The position numbers were made by a program, and so were the translations under genes. Below the pieces are notes generated by a model. It did not search any database. It saw only the letters and a list, made by a program, of their open reading frames with translations, and was not told the origin of the DNA. Below are positions 24,901 to 36,900 of a DNA stretch of 64,000 nucleotides, piece after piece. Position 1 is the stretch's first letter. Each line of letters begins with the position of its first letter. The DNA is from Aplysia californica. Lineage: Eukaryota; Mollusca; Gastropoda; Aplysiida; Aplysiidae. The DNA is taken from NCBI RefSeq assembly GCF_000002075.1, contig NW_004797271.1, positions 3,731,985 through 3,795,984 on the forward strand, read 5' to 3'.

Positions 24901-27900
24901 AGCAATAAGTATGATTTTATTACTACAAATATAGTCAAACCTTTTCATGACGACTAGCCATTGTCAAGGAAAAAAGTGGTCCGTCTTAGACAGGTGGTTC
25001 TCTTGGAAAGTGTCACTGTGATACAGAAAAATTACAAATAGGGGAGTGGGAAGTGGTCGTTTGTACAGTGGTTGTCTTGGACAGGTGGTCATTAGGGAAG
25101 ATTCGAATGTATACTTAAAAACTTATAATCATTTGTTTCAGTACACAGGAGTCACATGTAAGTCCTCTCCCAAACACACACTATACTTACCCAACCTGAA
25201 CCTGCGAAACCGTTGCAAATTCTGGAAACTTCATAACACTTTTGTCCAAGTGCCAGGATCCTGGGTTGATCCTGACCAGGTTAACTGCTGAGGAAACTGC
25301 AATTTCCAATGTCACATTGTGCATACGCATTCCTTTTTCATGTTCCTTACTTAAAAAGGTGGATTGAAAATCTGCACAGTTTCCATTTTGAGATTTAGGA
25401 GCAGAAAGTCTATACATCTCTCCAGAAGAGATAAAACTATGCCACCGTGAAGCCTTCTTTGAGAGACAAAATGTGACAGACCTCTGAGCAGAAAGGGCGA
25501 CTTTTTTATCAGAAGACGCTTCTAGTTTCCTCTTACCAGTCACAGGTTTAAACAAACAGCCTTCTAGTTTGAAAACAAACTGTTCTCTATTACCCTTTCT
25601 CTCTTCATCCACTACTAATGGCAATTTCTTTGACACATACAGAACACATGAAACAGAGTTCTCCTCCTCAAAGAGCCATTCTGACAGGGCTGCTTCTTTG
25701 GACTGTAGAGGTAACCATTTTTTCTCTGCAATGTTCTCCGACATCTTTTCCACCAAAGCACAGTCCAACAAACAAAAGGCGATGTACACAAAAGAGGAAG
25801 GTTTGCCTTCCTGTCCTCTGGCATGTGCCGGATTTACGAAGGTCCCCCCAGGTTCTTCCACCACAAGAATACAGTTTTTCACACATATCAGTTTTCCAGC
25901 TATGCCTGAACTGAGAATGGGACATCTGATCATATTTTTAGGTTCAAGAGACAGATAGCACCTATGTGAGCATGTGTGTATCTTCCCTAAGTGCCCCTCA
26001 ATGTTCACTTGATTCCAACTGTCCGTGGACAAGTCTTTCACAGCACTCTGAGTATCCCTAAGAACATTTTGAAGTAGGAGAACGACGGGCAGAGACTTGT
26101 GACCATCGCTGAACAATGCAGGTCCTGAGGCAGAGCCAGATATTGAGCCAAAGAAAACCTGAGGATGACAGAAATCAAGAGAAAAGGAAACTATGAGTAT
26201 TTTCTTAAAACAGAAACAATGATCTGGCATTGCCAAAGTCTGGTCTGACAAACTTATTTCTATTAATAAAACAAGACTGAACAATTCTTATCAACTGTTT
26301 ACACTAGTCAAAATATTACAGAAGGGAGTATATCTCAAGTACAGACACTTAAATATCTGCTTTCATTCACCAATATTATTAAATTGTAATAACTAAAGAC
26401 ACAACTACAAAAAGCAAAAAAATTTCCTGCACTAAAAAAAATCAGACCTTAGATTCCAAGATAACTATAAAAAAACCACAAGCTTTTGACAATGCAAAAG
26501 AAGAGGCGCGTACAAAAAATAGTTGAATGTAAACCTCATAAAAAATAAAATGCACTTGCCTAACTCAAAAAAGAAATAAAGTGCTTTCTCAACTCCCAAG
26601 CCCTGAACTTGCTGGTACCAAAGATAACAAAAAAAACAGAAGAACAAAAATGCACCCAACATGCTAGAGAAAATTCTAATGTGCGCAAGATGTCACAGGT
26701 CACAATCTTTAACCGGCAGTTGTTCGCTTATTATGAGAGACAGATCGCTAAAATTGATGCCAATAAAAGATAAATGATGAGATGAACTCATTCATTGACA
26801 AGACCTGCATAGCTCAAGCCATAACAATGTAAACAATTGGAAAATACTAAGACGAACAATCACTCCGATTCTACGCGTTGGCTTTGTCTCACATGGTGTG
26901 TGTGAGAAAGACAACACACCTCACTTTGTTTTATCGGTAATAAAGCTCACACTTCTTGTCAAACTATATCAATAAAAAGAGAAAGAAAGAGATGGTTTTA
27001 TCCATAGACGGGTAGAATAAGCCATAACAATGTAAATGAGTGTAATGTCTTAAGACAAGCGTTCCGAGTTTACAAGCCGGGTCTGACCGTCTCACAGCAC
27101 GATGTACATAAGATAAACAACACACCTCATTTTGTGTTCAGTTATAGAACCCCTCGTTTCCGTCCAAAAGTCTGTATATAGATACAACCTCATAGGTCAA
27201 GGGGTTAAAATAAGTTAAAAGTTTCTTTCAAAAATGACATCAAGGCAATACACAAACTAAAATTTATTTTGACCTTAAAAAGTTACCTCATTTTCTTCAT
27301 AACTGTGAACTCTGCTAACCGAGGCAGTATCTCTCAAATGTGAAGATTTTTTGCTGCTGCTTTCTTCAGGTGCAAGATACTTTCTCTGGGTACTTATCTT
27401 TTCCACTTCACTAGCAAGCTCCAAGATCTCTGGAAGCCTGTATAGATCCTTCTGTATGAAATCATTGAAAGCAGGAAAGTGAAAACAAATGCAGCAACAA
27501 TGACTTTAAGGTTAAAAAAAAAACCCAGACATCACTCATTTTTTTGCCCATCCATTTCAATGGTCCCCACAGCTTTGTCTATATAGCAGAGCACACAATT
27601 ACAACATGAGTAACTCAAAAAGTAGAATTCCTCCAACAGACTCTACAATTTTCATTTTGTCTCAATATTTTCTTTGAGTAAATTTCCCTAAAAACTTGGA
27701 CCTAACAAAACAATTAACGTAAAGAGCTTTTTCAGCTGAGAGGCTCATCAACCTATATGTAAATGAAGCTAATGATTTTGCTATGCTCTTTTGTTAAACA
27801 AAAACTGCACTAAGGTTTTGGCAGAAACACAGAACTTACTCACAGTCATAACAAAGGACTAGTGATAAAATGAGCCTGGATGATGAGCAAGAACATGGGT

Positions 27901-30900
27901 TACAACAGTTTCCAACAACACAATCTAATGTGACACACAGTGAGACTAAATGAAACTTGCAGGAAAAATACAGAGGTGTAAGAGACAGGTGAAAAGGAAG
28001 ACAGGTGGTTGACAATGTGCGAATCAAATTTTTCACAGTCAAGTGTCATAAGGCTTCAGAATTAAAACCTAGCTTAAGCTAGGACGATGTTGTGTCAAAA
28101 TACCAAAAACTGTTTGAACCACAACTAAGGAAAGAATGGCGATTTGTATCTCTATCACAAAACTCAGAGCTATCATAAATGCTGCATGAAGGAAAACAAT
28201 TTTAAGCTCATCCTATACAACATATTGTTTCTTAACAAGGGTAGAAATGCCATATTCAAGGTCAACCCATTATCTAAAAACTGTCCCACTGACATCACCT
28301 CAAATCTTTATGAATCTCCATTCACAAAAAACCTAACCATTGATATAAGGACTCCTTAATGGATTTTGGTAATGCAAATGCAAAAGGAATCTTCAAAGAA
28401 CAAAGATGCATTGATAAGTCTATTTTTAAGAACTTAATTCAATACCTTTGATGGTAAAAAGGGACATGCCACGTCATGTTGCTGAATAAAAATATCTAAA
28501 GGTGTGAACCTGTCTTCTTGTACACCAGGGCAGAGATCACTTCTCAAGAAACATGAAATAATCTTGTCTTGTGAATCAGTGCACCTAAGATAAAAGAGTA
28601 AAGAAATCACAAGAGAGCTGAATATACCATTGTGAAAACTGAAAAAAATATGTTTTATTATCCACAAAATTTCTTATAGGTGTACACCTCTCATACTATA
28701 TCTAGAAGATTGCAAGGGCTATAGCCTGTCTACATGCCTCAAGTCCTATAATTAATTTGATAGTCTAAGAAAACCTAGTATCTTTATTTCTGTTTGACCT
28801 ATCACTGACGCGCCTCTAAAACTCTCCCAAAAATATCTTCCAGCAAGAACACAGAGACTGTTGGTACCGCTCCTATAAATAACACACTTTCTTTGGTAAG
28901 AACTATCAATCAGCATCAGAGCACTGTTAGAGAGAAATGGAATGAGAAAAATAAAGTTTATCTACTATTTGAAAAAAACTGTACAAAAAAATTAAAATCC
29001 CATTTTAATTATAATATACTATTTCAAAATAAAATGTTGCACCTTACCTGCCCTTTCGACTGAGTTCCTTCTTCAACTGCGCTACTGTATCAGTCTCTTT
29101 CAAATTTAAACTAAATACTGTCAGGTCATAGCTTTTGGTCGATTTGTCTTCTTTCATTGGATCCTAAAGACAAAGAGAATAGATGAGCCGTTTGTAAAGC
29201 AAAAAAAATGATGCATTATACATGGTGACTTCAAGGTTGGACCTTATTGTTACACCAATTTCCAAAAAGGGTCAACAAAGTTTTGAAACATAAATGATCT
29301 TTGTTTGGCAAGAATCATTTTTACTAAAGAAAGTGCGAAAAATATGTTCGTAGTCAGCTTGCTTGATATAAATCTGTCTAAAACTCATCTCCTCCCAACT
29401 TTATGGAATTTCAACTTAAACAAGTTTAAAAATTTGGTTGAAATCAGGAACAGAGTATATAGCTATATATGTTTACCAAGTACAACATCAATGTTGCATC
29501 TTACCTTTCTGCTTGTCTCTTGGTCAGAGTGGGAAGATCCACTGGACAAACTGTTGATTTTTATGCAGCTTTTGACACAACATACCAAGGTGATTTGATG
29601 ACGTTCCTAGTGAAGTAATAGAGTATATAAAAAAAACTTTTGCTCACAATATCTCCTATGCAGAAAATTTCTGGGGGTTTTAGATATAAAACTAATCACA
29701 TCCCCAGACAAATAGACAGATGAGGATAATGTAACTAATCCATTCAAGAGAAGGAAACTTACTCAGGGGAGGGGGGAGGGGGGGGGAGTAATGGTAAACA
29801 TTTACACCCAACTGAAACAGTCTAGATCATTTAGGAGGGAGAGTGTTTCCTCTGCTGGAACATAACAGGACTACACATCACACATACTGAAAATATCAAA
29901 GCATTAACAGATCAGCATGTGCTAAATGAAAGAGAATTTTATAAGTGATTGTCTTTCAGAAATCGCACACTTTTTAAAATTGTCTACATTCTTTTTCTGA
30001 CACCTACAATAGTTGGTAAAGAAAACTATTGTCTTTCATTCAGGTCTCTTGCACTTTGCATTTTGCTGTAAATCTCTCATCAAGCCATGCTTGGTTCAAG
30101 TGTAGAGGTATTGCCATACTTAATATCAGCGGATGAACATAGACAAAGGGAACGAGTAGAACACAGAAAATTATTCCTAAAACCAGTCAATCCATATTTA
30201 AGCGCATGTTCTCTGTTAGCATTCCAGGATTGTTCATTTCATTCAGTTGTGAAAGGTTCTCGACATTTTCTTTATCTGCTCACATTTGCCTAGAAACATA
30301 GAGAATGGCCACACCTTAAAGTGTCAGATAGAGGAAAACAATGATAAGTAACTATGACCACCAACCTTGATCAGATGTGCGTTGTAAATTGTGACTTCAT
30401 CGTTCAGTACCAGTTCACACCCAATGTGCCGGTTGGTGATTGTGTACAAGACCAATCTGGTATTGAAAAGAAATTTTTGAAACTCTTTTAAAAGCAAACA
30501 CATCCACTTCATAGAACATTACCAAATGAACTTTTTCAAGTTTTGCCTTTTTAAAACAGTGAATGGTATCCTTGCAAATCCTGTATTGAAGGGTGGTGGG
30601 TGAGCTAAAGAAAAAGACACTTACATCACTTATAAAACAAAAACTAGTTAGCATGATCCGAAAGATTGATATTTATACCAAAGAGATCTGTACCCATCAA
30701 GTCAATATGTGAAAAAAAACAAAAAAACTAATGAACTTCATAATCTACCACTTCACACTAGTCATTGGAAAATAAATGTTCACACAAAACAAATTCTTTT
30801 GCCTACTTTGTGAGAAGCCTTATTTTTTTCCAAAAATGTTCTTTACTGCATTTCAGAAATCACTTTTAACTTTGAACAACTGGTATTGAGTACTTTAAAA

Positions 30901-33900
30901 GATGACTAATAAAAACTTGTCACTTACTTGATTTTGTCATCCAGGCCGTATATGCCATACTTCGCATCATGAACTGATGAAATGCGACCCTTAAACAAAA
31001 TTGTTTACAAACTTCAAAGAAAGCAAAATATTATGAACAACTTTATACACAAGATATTATCTATTAAAACTCAAGAAACGCTGACTTTAATTTTTTGCTT
31101 GACAACCATGAAAAGTTGGTCAATTCAAGAATTTATAAACATGTCTCTGTACTTAATGGTGAAAAACACAGATAGGCTTCATTGTACAGCTTTTGTAAGT
31201 CTTCCATCACATGATGAAATTTGTTTCAAAAAAGATTACAACAGTTTATAATGTTGTAGCGTATACTTTTATAGCACAAGCAGCACAGCAGCACTGGCAC
31301 AAATAGAAGGGACGTTGTCACACGGAAGATAAAAGAATACAATGACCATTTTTACAGAGAACAAGGAAATGGAAAGAAGAAGAAAGGCAAATCTCTTCAT
31401 AATTACTTAAGAACTTGAAAACAGACAAGAAATGGAAGTAAATCCCCGCTCAACAGCAAGCTCTATGCACTTAACAATCTATACTATTACCCCAGCAGAT
31501 CTGAGAGCATTCTGAAACAACCTCAACTTTTTGATACAGAAAGAACATCAAAAATACGCTTAAAGTCCATCAACAGTTGGAGGGAAGTGGCTCGACAGAG
31601 CTCTAATAACGTGGGACTAGAACATCTAATCAAAGAGCCCTTATGGCCAGTGAGTACAACTCCCCCGTGGAAGACCCCCTGCAACCTCACAATCAACTTC
31701 AAACTTGCAGTGTCTACGACAAAAACAGATCCACTTAATATCTGACATGCAGCAGCTTTCGAGACCGTGCGCCGATTACCTACGTCCGACCTAGATATCT
31801 TCACTGACGGCCATGCCACTGACGTCTATAGGTTATGTGGAGGAGAATACTGGTCTCGACACAAATCTTCTGGGGAGGAAACATGCGTATCCGTGCCAGC
31901 GGGACTATACGGACCCAGCTACCGAGCTGAAACTACCGCCCTGCTCTGCACGCTGCAATGGCTCGAAAAACAACCACGTTTTCAAAGAATCCACATCTTC
32001 ACAGACTCCCAGTCACTTGTTCAACACTTAATGTCCGGAGTGACTGCAGTTCGAACTGAGATGGTGCACAAAATGTGGACCACTATCTGCCACTGCTGTG
32101 AAATCCACAGACACCTACACATACAATGGACACCGGGACATTGTGACATCCACGGGAAAAACCGAGCTGACGCCCTGGCCAACAAGGGAGGCCGCCTCGA
32201 CCAGTCCTGCACTTCAGTCGATCTCGCTTCAGCGAGCTCGTGCATCTCGCATTACATCATTACCCACACGTGAGAGAAAGCGCGAGTGCACGACTCCGAG
32301 GGGGAAAAGTGAAGCCACCACTGAAGAGGGACAAAGAGAAAAACCTAACCATCTGACAGAGAAGAGTGATATCACAGCTAAGTTGCAACATGAAGAGCGC
32401 CATCCTGCAGGCATACCTCCATGCAATAGGCTCCACTCCCAATGATTCCTGTCTGGCAGTCCTGAAGACCTGCAGCATGCACTGTACAAGTGCTCACGGG
32501 GGAATGCACATCAAGGCCCACTTATAGAGAACAACGCGAGACCAAACCTGGATGTACTCTGGACGAGGCCACACAAGGTTGCCTCCTACCTGTCTGCCTG
32601 CAGCAGACTGCCGCCCTCCTAACACAGGCCAGCCAGAGGAAGCATACAGTGCAAACGGTCATTTATAGGTGCTAAAACATTAACAACCTGACAAGATCTT
32701 TCAGTCTATGGCCGGGTACTCATTCCCACGTGGGTGAAGTGAAAAAAATCTGTGTAAAGTGCCTTTCCCAAGGACACAATGTTGGGCCCGCAGCTCGAAC
32801 TTCTGAACCTGCAACCTCACGATTATGAGTCCAGTAGCCTAACCACTAGGCCCCCAACACCACAACAAAGACACAAAAGCAAAAGTATGTTCAGAATCTC
32901 AGACACGAAACACTACAAAATAGAGCTGAGCATCAAATCAATTCATTCCTCGCAAGCAGGAATTTCTGACAAGCACAGGCCTAATAAGCTACATACACCA
33001 TCATAACAGAACATAAAGTGCAAGCCAGTACAGCACAAAGACTATCCTCTGCAGTAGCAAAACAGTGCCTTCTATTAGTATGCTGCAGTATGAAAGTATT
33101 GGTGACAATTCTAATGAAAATGTAATTTCTCGATTATTTAAGCCGCCTAGAAAATTTAGAATAACATTCCAAATTTAGTTTTCAGCATTAGAAGGTATAA
33201 AGCTAAAACAAAATGTTAACTACCTGGTAGCTCACAAGGTCAGCAGCAAGGTGTTCTGGCTCATCACTGCAAATCTGATCATCAAAAGAGACTTGCTGCC
33301 CCGGACATGTACCTTGAAGCCATTCCTGTGCAAAAATCAAATCGAAAAGACTTTAACCCTATCCGTATGCCCTGGGGTCATATTGTATCCCCAGGGTTGT
33401 ATTCTTCACATTTTAGAATACTTCTAGTCCAAGGATTTCTTTGAAACTTTCAGTATTTCTCAAAAAATCATTTTGACAGACTTCATTGCAAAGCGTACGG
33501 ATCAGATTAACAAGTAAATTTCCTTTTCGGAAAGTGGTGGCACAGAGTTCCCCACGTCGTATGGATACGATAGTAAAACAAGACGTACAGATAGGGTTAA
33601 AGTAATTTGACATTTTCTGAACTTTTCTGGCTCCATTTGCTGATGATGATGTTTTCAAATGAGATATACTTAGAAATACATTTTGTAATTCTTTTTCAAA
33701 AAAAGGAAATAATTCATGGTCCTGACTTAAAAGCCAAAAACAACACATCAGTCAAGGTTAACAGATTATGCCACCTCATCACCAACTCAGCTGTGCAGAG
33801 AAAACAGCTTTAAGACAGTTTGTTGATAATAATCTAGCAAAGCCATTGAGAGGATGACATGAGAAACTAAGGGTGGTTAGGTAACAAAACAATACATCAA

Positions 33901-36900
33901 TGAATGTTTGTTAATATCTCTAGGAAGAAACAGTTGACAGTCCAAATAATTCACAGGAGAATAATGTGGCAAATCAATACATAACCTATATTATCTACAC
34001 TAAAGCTATCAGGATGATTGGCTTGTAAAGGATAGCATCAATCCACCTATTTCTCCCATGTCAAAAACAGTGAAAAGTAGGGAACTGTTTTCCTCACTTT
34101 GCAAAGGACAAAATTTGTGGTGAAAGGCACCAAAAAATCTACTCTCTCAGCTCCTCTTTTCAAAATGTATTTTAAAAACCATTGCATATGTCTTAAAAAG
34201 TGAAAAACAAAACTCACTACATATTTTTATCTTTGACTTAATTTTACCTCGAGTGACACTGTGTCGAATTTCTCAACACTGTCAGCTTCACAGAAAGAAC
34301 TTACTCCCTGTACTGCAAACACAGGGCATGGAGAAGCAACACCCTGAAAAAGCAATTATTGAAAAAAAAATTTATGGAGAACGTCTTAATTTATTACCGA
34401 TAAAATGTATGTGCGTGTCTGCATATGGGTGTGGGCATGTGTGGTACGTACATATATATGAAAGAAAGAGAAGACAAGAAAGAAGGAGAATCATGTTAAT
34501 TCATACACATGTAATTATTTTGCCATCAGTTGTAATAAATAATTATAAAAAAGGAAATACACTGTTCAATGGAGATCCATTTTCATCCTTTATTACTCTC
34601 AAAACCACCCAAATACAGTCGAACCTGCCATGACGGCCATGTACAAACAGACACTTTCCATTTCCCCCCTTGCGTTTTGCTATATAATTTAACTGTGTAA
34701 AACGGTCACCTGTCCAACCTGGCTGGGGCCATCTTATTTTATCAACCCATGGCAAAATTTATCTACCCGAGACGGCCCCACTTGGTCTCTCACCGCCCGC
34801 GATGCTTTATCATAAAATTTTGAATTGGCCCCTGGTGCTGTGGATGGGCCGTCCTAATCCACTCACTTGTTGCTATTGTTAGTCCCTTCAATGAATAGTT
34901 ACCCAAGTTGACCAATGAGTAACATTAAGTTTTCAACTGCTGCTGAGGGAAGCGTGTGATCAAACATAACCTATAAGCCCACCTACAATTCATACACAAA
35001 TCATATGAGAGGTGACTGGTCTATACCAATGCAACAATGGACGTAAATGTGAACTTGCGACAGAAACGTCGCTTGTTCTCTGAGTGGGGGCGAGCGACCC
35101 AGTGTTTGTTGCACCATGGCACTCGGTCTTCATCATCTTATATGTTTATTTTATTTTACCCTTGCACAAAACCAGCAACAAAAAAAGCTTACCAAAAAAC
35201 AAACCAACAACAGCAACAACAATTTAAAAAACCTTCTTACACCCTCCCCCTCCCCCCCCTTTTCAAAAGAAGACAAAAACCCTTTTGAATTAGCCTTACA
35301 GCAGTCCGCAGCCAGAAATCAGCCCTGGTTTGAACCTCAGAAAGGAATGGTTTGCTTTCTGCATTTTGATCAGTCCTGCCTAAGATGGCCCCCTGTGTTG
35401 TACGGCCACTTTTCTCCTTGACAATGGGTGGCCATTTTAGACAAGTCTGACTGTATATTTAAATTCACAACCACAATGCCTGCGAGACAAAAAAAAACCC
35501 CAAAAATTAAACACTATTTCCCCTCCTTTTTAGACCTCTTTAAAAGAAAAGGAAAGAAATATTTTTGACTTTATTTTTTTAAAGCAATAAAAATGGACCA
35601 AATATTACTCTCCTTATAAACTTCATCTCACATTCATTCTCATTCATAGACACCCTTTAAAAGCATATTTTTTCCTGAAAATGATAGATACCTTTTTCAG
35701 TGTGGTAAGACGAAGGTCCTTGAAAACATAGGATTTTGTAGGTATGATGCCTTGAAACCATGTCGAGACACATTCCTGCATAGTATTTGAAAACAGAAAT
35801 TTAGTAATTTTGCAGATTACTCAAAATCTCATAATTAAAGCTTTGAGAACAGCATAATAGGAGTTGCACAAAGTTTCTTATAGCAAATACATTTTATACG
35901 AAATCAACATAATTTCATTAAGAACACAAATAGGATTTAAGATAAGTGGCACAAAGTTTTTAGAGCAACAAAAAGCTAGTCTTCTTGTTCAATAGAAAGA
36001 CTATCAAATGAAAGTGTTTCGTTCTAGAAAACTTCAAGACATTAATACAAATTAGCTTACAAATCCTAAAGCTAAGAAATCAGCATAAAACCTTTAACAA
36101 TGGCACATTTTAATAACTTTGTCGATGACTAAACCTAATGCTCTTTTTTAAAATTTTTATCCTGTCCTTCTGTGAAAAGAACAATGCGGTGTGATTAAAA
36201 AAACTTATTCCCAGATGATATTTGATTAATCACGGGTGCCTTAGTCTGTACGAATCTCTTCTACTTCTCTTTTATGTACGTGATGCACAAAAGTGTTTTT
36301 AATCAAATCTCAAACAGTCACTTCGCAACTTCTGAAACACTGCTATAGATATACAATATGTTACAAAACTTCCAAAAAGAAGCATGAAGAGATAGGCAAA
36401 CAAACAATATCATAAAGAGGTAAGTCTTCATTTCTCCAAACACATTACCTTCACAAGAATGGTAAGTTTTTGTTCTACTTCAATGATGAACAGATAGCCA
36501 GGCTTCATCCTGCAAAAACAAATCCCAAATTGGAATACTATTCAAATTTTCAACACAAAACTCTAAATAACGACTGAAATGTTTTGACACAAATTTTATA
36601 TGCTTCCAATCTGTGCGGACAGTTGACCACAAAGTACTAAACTCTGCATGCCCAGTAACTATAGGCTACCTGCAACATTAAACTCGTGGGGGAGGAGCAA
36701 CATTTGATGAATCATATGACACAAGAGAAGAAATTTATATTATATATGCAATCACAATTGGCAATGTCAAAATAAGAAATGAAAAACAACCACTTCAAAC
36801 CTCAAAAAGTGCAATGATTTTTGTTTAGGAACAAACGTCTATGCACCGAAAATCCTCTACACTTCTGAAATTGTAAGTCTCTCAAACAAATGATGGAAAC

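Noticed and set aside
25569-25958. 129-codon plus-strand frame
   Set aside because: Antisense shadow of the large CTC1 exon.
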